Below, in pieces: positions 9,758 to 19,451 of a DNA stretch of 64,000 nucleotides. The stretch's first letter is position 1. The number at the start of each line of letters is the position of its first letter. Under the pieces are notes generated by a model. That model was not told where the DNA came from. It did not search any database and worked only from the letters and a program-made list of their open reading frames with translations. Source of the stretch: Roridomyces roridus. Lineage: Eukaryota > Basidiomycota > Agaricomycetes > Agaricales > Mycenaceae. The DNA is taken from NCBI GenBank assembly GCA_029378245.1, contig JARKIF010000143.1:1-64000 (forward strand), given 5' to 3'. The position numbers and the translations under genes are program-made.

Positions 9758-12246
9758 TCACAGTCTGGCGCGTTCACCACCATGGTCCTTCTTTGCCTTG
9801 TCTCTAAGAACACGTCGCAGCTGAAAAAAAATTAATATGGAACAGCACATATGAACATTCACTCACAATCTTCCCAGACGCGTTCTTCGGAATGGCGTCG
9901 GTGAACACGACTCCCCCAGCGAGCCGCTTGTATGCTATCTTGTTATCCGCGACATACTTCATCAATTCAGCCTTGATCTTCTCTCCCTCCGTGGGCTTGC
10001 CCAAAACGCGTTTCGAGGACACCTCGTTGAGCACGACATACGCAAGCGGGACCTCACCCGCGTAGTCGTCAGGAATACCGACAACGCACGCGTCGGCAAC
10101 GGTAGGGTGGAGTCTGCATGGTGTGAGCAACAGAAAAGATCCCAAGAAGGAACTCACAATAGATGGCCTTCCAATTCAGCTGGGGCAACTTGGAAACCTT
10201 TGACCTACAATGAGAGATTAGCCACCTCACTCTGGACATTCACGACACTTGCCTTGATAATTTCCTTCAGCCGGTCAACCACAAAGACCTCGGAATTCCT
10301 TATTATGACTTCATCGCCAGTTTTAACCCATCCGTCCACGAACGATTCTTTCGTCGCCGCCTCGTTGTTGAGGTACCCCAACGCCATCGAAGGTCCAGTG
10401 ACAACAAGCTCGCCTTGTTCACCCTCCTTGCAGAGCGTACCGTCAGGCCGCACAACGCGCGCAACCACACCAGGGATAATTTGCCCCGCGGCACCCGGCG
10501 TGCTCATCGACTGCCGACCGCCCAAGATGGCAACGGTGGTGCAAGTCTCCGTCATTCCTTCACAGAGGTCAGTCTCAAGCCGGCCAAAGAATGATATTGC
10601 CTGACCATAGCCCTGGCCAATGGCTGCGTCCGGGAGAAGCTTGCGCAGCCCGGTCAGAAGTTCGCCAGAGAGAGGGGCCGCGCCGGAGACGACAAATTTT
10701 ACTCGACTGAGGTCATGCTTCTTGGTCGCTGGGTGCTAATGTAGAGTTTGAATGGCGTCTACAAGGACAGAAGAGATTTTACCTTGCAGAGAAGGACGAT
10801 TTGAGGAGGAACGAGACTGTAAAAAGTCAACGATAAATCTTCACAGACCAAAAAATCTTACAAGAGGTGTGTGATCTTGTACTTGGTGACGCTCTCCAAG
10901 AACTGGGTGAAATTGAACTTGGGAACCACGACGAGGGTGACCTAGACCGGTGTGAGAGCGAATAATTGAAACAAGGAAAGGATACAAACACCGGAGAAGA
11001 GCATATAATGAAGCTAAGAGTTTTGAGTAGGAGGACCGGAACTGAATTGAATTCACGTACAACGACCACTAGACCATAAATATCTTCGGAAGGGTCAAGG
11101 AAAGGAACTAACAAGAGGCACAAGGTACCCACGGAAGAATGGAAGGACTAGGGAGCAATATTAGAACAGGTGACACCCACAGCGGGAAGCATACCTCCTA
11201 CGGCAACGTCTCCTGGGTTCATGTGCTTCTTCTTGACAGTGGGATCCGTTATAGCATAGTGAGCCGCAGTTTGCAGAATGTTGGCGGTGAAGGAATAGTG
11301 GGGGATAATAACCGCCTGTGGGAGATGTAGAAAGTGGCCGGAACCAGTGAGAAACGGCAGACCTTTGGCTTGCCTAGAAGAAATCAGTACCAGCATACAA
11401 GAAATGAATATGACATACCAGTGGTGCCACTCGAGAAGCAATAAAACGCGACCTAGCGAGTTGCCGGTTAGGAGCTAGTATCGCGCCAAAAGATAGGCGA
11501 ATAGAAACCTTGGTTTTGGCTTCACCCGGTCGGAGCTTGCGTTCGACGTAGTTCGGGGGTTTGCTTGCACCAAATTCGACGAGTCTGGACAGGGTTTCAT
11601 GCTTGCCCTTGTAAGGAGACGATGCAGAGGCCTCGATCACGACTATGCGATCTGGGGAGAGGCCTACGACTTTGGCAGCGGCAAGAGCAGTGGGCAAAAA
11701 CTCGACAAAGCAGAGTACGACAGCAGCTTTAGTCGTGCTGAGTTGATGAACAAGCTCATCGGCCGTATACCCAGGATTGGCGGGACTGGAATCCAGGTCA
11801 GACTGAATCGTCGTGAAACCATCAATGAATACCCACGTTACAATCGCGCCAATTCTGTGTGTAGCCCAGATAGACACAGGGTAGTCGACGTGATTAGGGC
11901 TGAAGAGGCAGACAACGTCTCCTTCGCCTGAAACAGCTTAGTGTCCGCCGTGACGAAAGGGGTAGAGTAGTACCGATGTTCCATTTGATGCTGAGAGCAT
12001 TTGCGAGACCAGAGCAACGGTACTTGAGCTGGGACGCGTTAGAGAGAGCCGGACACGACGAGGACGCGAAGATACCTCGTCGAAACCGATAGGGCGACCT
12101 GAATGGTCCTCGATCAGGCAGGGAACGCCTTGGGGTCTCACAGGGCGGGCGGGGTGAGGGAAATCGAGGAAAAATTGGGGAAGTGTGAGGTCGTCAGGAA
12201 CATGGGGGACGGGAGTTGAGATTGTCGGTGTGGAGAACTCGTGCAT
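9758..12246 (-). CDS. 4-Coumarate-CoA-ligase-like acyl-CoA synthetase, probably peroxisomal
   Basis: An ANL-superfamily enzyme that activates a carboxylic acid as acyl-AMP and transfers it to CoA. All core motifs are readable across many small exons: SSGTTGKPKAVI (AMP-binding loop), GYGMTET, the D-G-W-x-K-T-G-D motif, VKGFQVAPAELE (hinge region of the 4CL group) and the catalytic lysine region PKNASGKILRR. The protein ends in ARL, a PTS1-type peroxisomal signal, so a role in peroxisomal activation of an aromatic or fatty acid is likely; the substrate cannot be told. Two splicing oddities occur: an 11-nt microexon (11363-11373) carries the GKPK codons, and one intron (10205-10252) has a GC donor. 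It is divergent from MED7 with a 170-bp spacer. Confidence 0.88.
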
Positions 12247-12416
12247 GGTAGTCAGGAGCGAGGTGGGAGGGAGCCATTTCTTGGATCTTTATAACAGGGT
12301 CCGCTCACATCTCCGAGTTCGATCGCCGGGACCCAACCGGGACGGACATCAAAATTCACACGCTACGCGGGGCGCCCTGTTCTGACACGCGACAAGGAGG
12401 CTTCGGAGTTTGCAAC

Positions 12417-13408
12417 ATGGATGAAGACGGCGAGCTTAGGAACCCCTTCCCTTCACCACCCTCCCACTACACGAAATACACCGCACACAATTTGTCTCTC
12501 CTTGCGCTCTACAATTCGCGACTTCCAGACCATCCAAATCCCGCGCAGCACCAGGTCCTTAGCGACCAGCAAGATGTTCCCGAGTGGCCCCTCACCCAAC
12601 TCGAGAAACCGCGGATAGATTGGATTCTTGAAGAGCCAGATGCGTACTACGACGTGTTTGGTGACCGGTGGTTTGTATGCTCTGGCCTCTCTGCGCGCCG
12701 CGTCTTCCGTTCAACGCGCTTCCAGGTCAAAGACAGAATTCCATCGCTCTCCGAACTCGGTGGAAACCAACTTTACCCCGAGGATCCCTCCGTAGGTGTG
12801 GACTGTGTTAGTCTATCCGTTTCACAGTTAAATATGCCTCAGATCGACGTCCAGCCTTGTTGTCCATTCTGCGTTCTCTTCTCGTAACCTACTCGCAACT
12901 GACGTCCTCGGTGCTTGCTCCCCCACCAACTATGGACCAAACCGAGCCGCCAGAGTGGCAAGGACACGTCGAGTGGACCAATGTGCTCGGCCTGAACCTC
13001 ATGGCTGCCGCAAACGAACTGCGACCCGTCCAGGTACCCCGCGCTGCTTTCTCGTTTGAACCTATGCCAAATCTCCCACCCTAGGCCCGAGGCAATTTGG
13101 AACTTTTGATGCGAAGACAACTGGACCTCAGACGAGAGGAAACCAGAGTTCTTCATGCAAAATGCGACGTGCTCGAGGCAAAATTAAAAGATTTGCGTGT
13201 TTCTGCCCAACTCATCTCTAATTTTGCAACGCAAGACAGCACTGAGGTAATGGACCTGGTCAAAGCGGATGTTCCCGCTGTCGTATGTGGTTCTCCCGCC
13301 TGCCCAACTGCCAATTCGTTTATCTTATCACTCTAGGCGCCACCTCATCTCCACCCAATCGATGTCGAACAGGAAGATGTTCGTAGATGGGCAGAGGAAA
13401 TAGGATGA
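12417..13408 (+). CDS. MED7: Mediator complex subunit 7
   Basis: Med7 is a middle-module subunit of Mediator that pairs with Med21 and Med31. The N-terminal FPSPPSHYTKYTAHNL block and WILEEPDAYYDVFGDRW, the IPSLSELGGNQLYP motif, the LLSILRSLLVTYSQLTSSVL helix and the C-terminal coiled-coil region (LMRRQLDLRREETRVLHAK) match the family. Five exons (12417-12674, 12726-12795, 12843-13033, 13085-13282, 13337-13408) give 262 residues, a normal length. The first intron is 51 nt long with no stop, so a retained-intron reading would still be open; family similarity supports removal. It shares a divergent 170-bp promoter region with the acyl-CoA ligase. Confidence 0.93.
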
Positions 13409-13453
13409 ACTTTTCGACTGTAGCATTATAATTACAACTTGTTTCTTTTTCTC

Positions 13454-15316
13454 TCAGTGCGCGTCCGCGCCCTTCTTGCCCCACTGGACCATTCTGACCG
13501 CTCCATCCTGCCACGATTCGACTCTCTTCTGTGACAATAGCGAGACCGTACTCCTTGCTGTCCCGACGAATCCGATACTCCGAGATTGTATCACCGCGTC
13601 GATCAAAATAAAGTGCCTGAAGAGTCCTTGTTCAGTGCCCCGCCCACACCGGAAAACGAAAAAAAAAACACATACCAGTCTCCATAGAGCTCTTTCGTCC
13701 GCGAATGGTCCGGACGAGCCCACCCCAGCTCATAAACGCCCTCCCACCAGGTGCTGTTCGTCTCATCCGAGGTGATGATGACATTCTTGACCTCTATCCC
13801 CTTGGTCTGCTTGATCTCGTCTTGCACCTCCTGCACGCGCTGCGCCATAGCCGTGAGCGGCGCGAAACAATCGTTGGTGTCGATCCCCGCTTCGCACCAG
13901 TCGGCGAAATCCGTGTGCCTGCAAACAGACCTCGGTTAGACACAACAAGGCAATGATGAGTATCCTTTATTCTTACCGTACATGCACAGCGATAAACTGC
14001 AGGAAGATTAGGAACAGTACGATGCACCGGGAAGGTAGATGCTTACTGGTGGTATATCCGCAGCCTGGTGCAGACCGAACGCTTGGCGGATGTATACCTC
14101 AGCCAATCTCTCAAGAGTCGGTGTCCATCTCAGGTACTGCCCAACAGATCGCCAGGCCGGACTATAATCTTTGGAAAGCTCATCCGACTGTTGGTTTACA
14201 ATCAGGCTAAGGCTCAGCACAATCAAGATGAGAACGTACCTCGCGCCACGAAATCAGGTAGTACAGCATATCGAAACACAACAGATGCTCGTCGGGCGGC
14301 AGCGTCGCATTATGTTTGGGCGAGGGGACCGGCGGGACCAAGCTCTCATTCCGGGTAGACGGAAACGCCAGCGTAGCAAGCGACCAAAAGGTACTGTAGC
14401 GGTCATGTTCAGCGTTCGGCCGCTGCTTCACCCAGTCCGGTGTCTTGGTATACGCTACACAAGCGAATCAGAAAAATGGCAATGGATGTGGAGGAGAAAC
14501 TCACAGACGTCCAAACCAAGAGACCAAGGCCCAAACGATTGCCGAGGGGCTGGGTCGTGGTACTGGATCGACTGCCACACGCCCCAACAACCTAATTCTT
14601 CATCCCGATTTCCCGTTTCCAACGCCTGATAATCCGACGGTCAGCACGCAGACAATCCCAGAGTAAATGGAACCAACCTTGAGCTCATTCCACTCCAACA
14701 CAGGCTTCCCAAGCTTCTCGCGGAGGTACGGCAGATCAAAGACATGGCCAAAATTCAAAGCAGAAAACTCGTTGCCCACGGTGCTGAGCATTATGTGGCT
14801 CGGCAAGAATGGGGGAATTACGGGCACGCGGTCCGTGATCAGGCCGAGGTATATGAGATTCATCTGCAGGGTGAGACATGAGCGCGAGAGGAGAATTCGT
14901 TGGCGTCGAATACGCACCATTGTAATCACATCGTTTGCTGTATCGAGTAAGTAAGAGCGCTCGAGAGTAGAACAGGACACTCACACCAGCCACCAGAGCC
15001 CCAAGATGTTATGTATTTAGTATCGTTACGGAGGTTATCTGGGACAGTGTCAGGACTGCACACAGTAACGCGTCAAACACTCACCTCTAAAAGAAGTTGT
15101 CGGCGGCCCATTGACGGCTCGTATCGAGTCCCAAGGCTCGATAACTTGCAAGTCCGTGTTTTTCGTCCTCCCAAACCACAGCGTCTGAGACTGACTTGAC
15201 AAATCCGAGTGCCATAGTGTGAAGAGGGCAAGACCAGTTAGTGTGGCGCAAAGAACGATGACCCAGACGAAGCGCTGGCGTGAGTGAAGGTTTTGACGAA
15301 TGATTTTAGAATCCAT
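13454..15316 (-). CDS. Type II membrane protein of the fungal GDP-fucose O-fucosyltransferase-like family
   Basis: The N-terminus (MDSKIIRQNLHSRQRFVWVI, then a hydrophobic stretch to about residue 36) is a short cytosolic tail plus a signal anchor, as in Golgi glycosyltransferases. The luminal part contains VNLIYLGLITDRVPVIPPFLPSH, LPYLREKLGKPVLEWNELK, and, formed across an intron, FIAVHVRHTDFADWC with the His/Arg motif of O-fucosyltransferase-like enzymes; near the C-terminus NVIITSDETNSTWWEGV and a sugar-nucleotide-domain-like SRSIGFVGTARSTVSLL follow. The donor sugar is not provable from sequence and agaricomycetes carry many members of this family with unknown acceptors. The gene has numerous introns; I confirmed splice joins only around the HVRH motif and the C-terminal exons. 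Confidence 0.7.
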
Positions 15317-15631
15317 GATGATGGTTAAAGGAAAGTGAAAAAGTGAGACCGCAGACGCGCAGACGCGGGACCCCTTTGCTTCGAGGTTCCGAGACGATAG
15401 GGTCCAGGGACCATCTGAGACAATTTATCCGCCAGGAACCGAACGCTTGCTCAAATTGCTTTCCGATAGACAACTAGTTCTTGCATTGGCGATGGTGGTA
15501 GAGAAAACACAAGGAGATGTACAACACTTCCGCGGAACCAAATCAACATTTAGATGTGGAGCTCTGTGGAGCAATCTTGTAGAAAAAAAGGTCAGGGCAG
15601 ACAGGGGTAGGACAGCCACCGAGACGGACCA
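15317..15631. other. Intergenic, no gene seen
   Basis: No supported coding frame, RNA gene or repeat was found between the start of the fucosyltransferase-like gene and the 3' end of the small cysteine-rich gene. It probably holds the promoter of the former and the terminator of the latter. Confidence 0.5.
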
Positions 15632-15758
15632 TTATTTCTTGTCCTCGCCACAATCGCAGTCGGCACAGACTTCTTTGGTAGTTCCTTGGGTGGTGCAATT
15701 GGCAGAAGGCTGTCGATGATGAGTGATGGTCAGTCTAGTCAAAAGGACGACGGACCAT
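15632..15758 (-). CDS. Putative 26-residue cysteine-rich peptide, ATG-only first exon
   Basis: The minus strand carries a TATA box (TATAAA in 15811-15816), an ATG at 15756-15758 about 53 nt downstream, and a 46-nt intron (15710-15755; donor GTCCGT, CTGAC branch motif, GACAG acceptor) directly after the ATG. The second exon (15709-15632) then encodes PSANCTTQGTTKEVC followed by ADCDCGEDKK and a stop. Four cysteines in 26 residues (C-x9-C-x2-C-x-C) and an acidic/lysine tail recall small metal-binding peptides such as fungal metallothioneins, but the cysteine count is low. This is an inference from splice signals and composition only; no family match is claimed. Confidence 0.45.
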
Positions 15759-15966
15759 CTTGGATGGTGGTGGGCGGTCAAAGCTGAAGAAGCTCGAGGT
15801 CAAACGAGCCTTTATACGGTTCTCTTATCTGATATCAATTCAGACCACATGAGCGACGGTGAGAATGCATGCAGATTATCGAGGATACTGTATTGTCAAT
15901 TTGTATGTACGTCTAGATGATGCGACCATAAGAAGAAAGAGAACAGTTATCGTAACAAACCATCCC

Positions 15967-17484
15967 TCAACCTGCGTTGGGGTAGTCTTTAAAGTCAGGG
16001 AACTTGGGCTCGGGGTAATCCTCCCACGCCCTGTCTCCGTCTAGGAATCGGCGTAGTCGTGCGACCTGAGATGACAGATACATCACAATGATCTGCATTT
16101 TCAGGTCCAGACTATGCTTCACGAGGTTCAAGACGTCTTCGCAGGTTCGAAGAGCTTGGGTTCGTGTCGTGACGAACATATTCCCGTGGAAGCCAAGCGA
16201 TTTCAGGTTGTCGATCAACTCGCCAAATTCTGAACACCAGGCCAGGACGCCGAGCTGAAAGAGGATTAGAAAGTCGGCAGATGCAAGGATACATGACGAA
16301 CCTGGCCGTATTGCTTGTATCTCGAGTAAAGCACATTGGGTGCAGCGCTGAGAGCAAACTCGAAAGCTTCGTTCTGCTCAATCACGCCAGGATGTGGTAC
16401 ATATGTGTTGGGAACCGGCTGCTGCACCGGCGCCTAAACAATATTAGTACATGGGTTCAATACAACGGGAGGTACACACTTGTCTCGGGGGTGCATTTTG
16501 GAACCACGTGTAATTGGAATAGTCGACCTCTCCGCCAAAGTCAACAACTTCGGCGGCCTGTTTTCCAGTGAAATCCATAGTGTCTTCGGTGGTGGGTGGT
16601 GTATCAAGTGTGGAAGGAGTATCAAGTGTGTCGGAAGCGTCGGGAGAAGGTGTCGCGCTGTGGTCTGATTCTGGTTCTACAGGGCCAGGTTCTTCAGAGG
16701 GCTTGGTAACAAGGTGTCATTCATCGTGAATGTGGGCAATGAACAAGTCGCACCTCGGAAACGGAGGTAGTTTCCTGTGGGGATGCTAGGCACACTGTCA
16801 ATACGGGAACGATGAATGCGACAACGTGAACATACGAGTTGTAGGTGGTGGATGATCTGCTGGGACTTGAACCGATGGAGGTTCTTCCTCAGTTGGTTGA
16901 ACGTTCCGGCTGAGCCAGGAAGGTGAAGGAGGAGAGAAAGAAACACGCGACGAAGCGGTGCTATCGACGAGTGAAGTGACGGACGGACTGAGCCCGCAAG
17001 GATGTACGTGCTGGTATTCGACGGGATGTAGTGGGAGTTCCGGCCGATGAAAACGGCTGGACGGGTCGCGAGGTGGCCGGGGGCGAAAGAGATGCTTCGC
17101 AAATGACTTGAGACGACGAAAAACGCGTCGGATGAAGGCTGGGGATGAGCGTTGAGGTCTCGCAGGATGAGATGTAGAGTCCGGTAAATGCGATCCGACC
17201 TGGAGTTTGGGAGAATCGTCAAGGCGGATGGGGAGGTCGGATGTGCCGATGAATTCGTAACTGCTCAAGGAGTTTGTGGGCCTACTGTGCGCCGAGCTGA
17301 CGGAGCCGTTAAGGCGTCCTGGGGGTCTCGACGACAGCAGATGACTCTGAGCAGGCGTTGGATGCTGCAAGCCTTAATCGAGGACCTGCAGAAAATCAAG
17401 GATCGTGGCCGACCGATTAAAAGTCGTATACTGCACGGAAACCTCGTGTAGGGTACTGGAGGCGGCAGGATCAAGCGTAGCCAT
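15967..17484 (-). CDS. Hypothetical protein, Ser/Pro-rich N-terminus with conserved-looking C-terminal domain
   Basis: I do not recognise this protein. A likely first exon starts at the ATG 17482-17484 (MATLDPAASSTLHE) and is followed by a Ser/Pro/Arg-rich exon (17368-16842), a short one (VPSIPTGNYLRFR), an acidic Thr-rich one (TLDTPSTLDTPPTTEDTMDF) and three C-terminal exons. The C-terminal domain looks globular and helical: VDYSNYTWFQNAPPRQ, GVIEQNEAFEFALSAAPNVL, ELIDNLKSLGFHGNMFVTTR, ALRTCEDVLNLVKHSLDLKM, ending FPDFKDYPNAG. The N-terminal half may be disordered. Splice joins in the C-terminal half are well supported (GTGTGT/TTTAG etc.), those of the first exon less so. Confidence 0.6.
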
Positions 17485-17637
17485 CAAACGTCAGGCCGGC
17501 TACGGCAAAATCGGAATGGACGCGCAGCCAACTTGCAGCCAGCACGCAGCGCTGACGAATGCACACCAATTTTTTATACTACAGAGATACATACATGGGA
17601 ATGGAAACGTACAAAAATCAGGAAGGAAGGAAAAAGC

Positions 17638-19332
17638 TCAAGACTCAAAATCAATGAGGTTTTCCGACCGACCCCGCCGCACCCCAATCTTTTCCAAAAT
17701 TCCAACGCCAAACATACCAGCCAACACATGCGCACGATGGGCTACTGGCCCAAAACGCAATATTATGCGGGGCCCAATTACGAGCACCCACGAGGCAAGC
17801 AATACGAGAGAATCTCCGAAACGAGCGTAGGGTGTGCGGGTCGAGTCGAAAGGATACCGGATGCCTATCGTCTGGGACCACGAACCCTCGGAGACTTGAT
17901 AGACGTCGTTGTATCCACCGCCGGCGACACCACTGACGCCCCCTTTCCCTCCGTCGCACCACAACGCGATGCTGCCAATTTCGTTGGCGCGTTGCTTTAC
18001 CTCTTCCCACATGCGACGCCCGATCGCCGGGTCCCAGGTACGTGCGGGTGCCAGAATCAAGGCTGGTTTAGACGTCAAGTCTTGGAAAGGCGACGGCATC
18101 GCAAAATCCAAGCAGATTGAAGACGTCAAGGAGATCGGCCGAGTTTTGTTCTCTGCCCACTCCCCTTTGTAGTGGTTTGGTGGGCTCAATGGGAAGGAGT
18201 ATAGAGGTGGTGGCTGCGTTCCCGGAGTAAGGTAAAAAGATTCTGCGACTGGACGGGGTTCAAGGATCGTCGCTCGAGAGTAAAGTGTCAACTTACCTGG
18301 GACGAGATGACGCTTGAGGTACTCCATCTCGACTCTTGGTCCATCCGAGTGACGGGACAAGAGTGCTACTCCAGTGTGCCGTACATCGTTAATATCCTCT
18401 TCGAACGACACTGCCCAGTACGTGTACTGAGCACCAATCTTTGCCGCGATGTCCAAAAGCCCCGCTTCTTTCTCGCTCGCATTGCGGAAAGACACGGCTC
18501 CCTCTGGCCAAAGGACGATTTTGGCCGAGGTCAGGGTCCTGCTATGAGTGATATAATCTTCAACGGTGGGCGTAGTGTGGTTGGTCCTCCAGAATGGCGG
18601 CAACGCACAACCCACTTCAAGTGGGGTGATTGAGCCACTGGGACTGACGGGCAAAGGAAGCCCGGAGGATAAGAAAGAAGGAATTGTGAGAGCTGCCAGG
18701 ATGACAGCAAGGACTGTTCGACCAGTGGGCTGAGACCGCACCGAGTCGTCTTCGTCCGGATTGCCCATAAACCAGCTACCTATAGCCTGTGAGATGACAA
18801 CTGCCCAGGCACCCATGACCCAGTCGATTCCACCTGGGCCTACCCATGGAAGCATCCACTCGTAGCCCTGCACTCCCAGCACAGGGCTCCAAGAAGGCAG
18901 CCGACCTACTGGCAAGAGAAAGCTGGAAGAAATCCAAAGGCTGGACCAAATAGCAGGGAATACCACGATTTGGTATGCAGAACCCCACTTCTTGCATGCA
19001 AAGAAATCAATAGCAACTCCTGCTATGGCTAGCGCAGAAGTGAACAAGGCCGCCGCAAGGACTACAGCGATCGAAGTGCCCGAGGTTGAGAGAGCACTCA
19101 GAGCTGGAGTTACTCGTCCAATGGCGCCGAATAGGGACACGGATAGCCACAGAAGGGCGGTGTATCCGTAGTCGCGGTTGAACAGCCGCGGCGCGTACAG
19201 CAGCAAAATGGCCAAGGTCATTGTTAAGGGCAAAGCCGATGGGGTCATGGAGAGGGCGTTGATAGCAAGAAACGAGGCAAGGGATATGTGAAAGACATGG
19301 GGGTGTTCGTGGATGAACACACGCAGTTTCAT
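17638..19332 (-). CDS. Membrane nitrilase-superfamily protein resembling apolipoprotein N-acyltransferase (Lnt)
   Basis: About 548 residues after removal of one 48-nt intron (18249-18296). The first half has some six hydrophobic segments (e.g. FLAINALSMTPSALPLTMTL, IAVVLAAALFTSALAIAGVA), the second half is a carbon-nitrogen hydrolase domain and a last hydrophobic segment lies near the C-terminus (LVLLASWVLVIGPRIIL). The catalytic triad of the nitrilase fold is readable: Glu in VLWPEGAVSF, Lys in YLKRHLVPV, Cys in SSICLDFAMPSP. The order membrane bundle, CN-hydrolase domain, C-terminal helix is that of bacterial Lnt, which N-acylates lipoproteins. Fungi have no bacterial-type lipoproteins, so the substrate here is unknown; a transfer of acyl chains to another amine is an inference. 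Confidence 0.8.
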   Translation of the reverse strand: MKLRVFIHEHPHVFHISLASFLAINALSMTPSALPLTMTLAILLLYAPRLFNRDYGYTALLWLSVSLFGAIGRVTPALSALSTSGTSIAVVLAAALFTSALAIAGVAIDFFACKKWGSAYQIVVFPAIWSSLWISSSFLLPVGRLPSWSPVLGVQGYEWMLPWVGPGGIDWVMGAWAVVISQAIGSWFMGNPDEDDSVRSQPTGRTVLAVILAALTIPSFLSSGLPLPVSPSGSITPLEVGCALPPFWRTNHTTPTVEDYITHSRTLTSAKIVLWPEGAVSFRNASEKEAGLLDIAAKIGAQYTYWAVSFEEDINDVRHTGVALLSRHSDGPRVEMEYLKRHLVPGKLTLYSRATILEPRPVAESFYLTPGTQPPPLYSFPLSPPNHYKGEWAENKTRPISLTSSICLDFAMPSPFQDLTSKPALILAPARTWDPAIGRRMWEEVKQRANEIGSIALWCDGGKGGVSGVAGGGYNDVYQVSEGSWSQTIGIRYPFDSTRTPYARFGDSLVLLASWVLVIGPRIILRFGPVAHRAHVLAGMFGVGILEKIGVRRGRSENLIDFES

Positions 19333-19451
19333 GGTGAGAGCAACTCGTTTGTGGGCGCTTGTTTATTAGTCCAACGAAAGATATCCGTAACGGTACATGG
19401 AAAAAGTATGTCTAAATAGGTCCGTGGAATGCAGGGTATGAGTTGAGTGGT

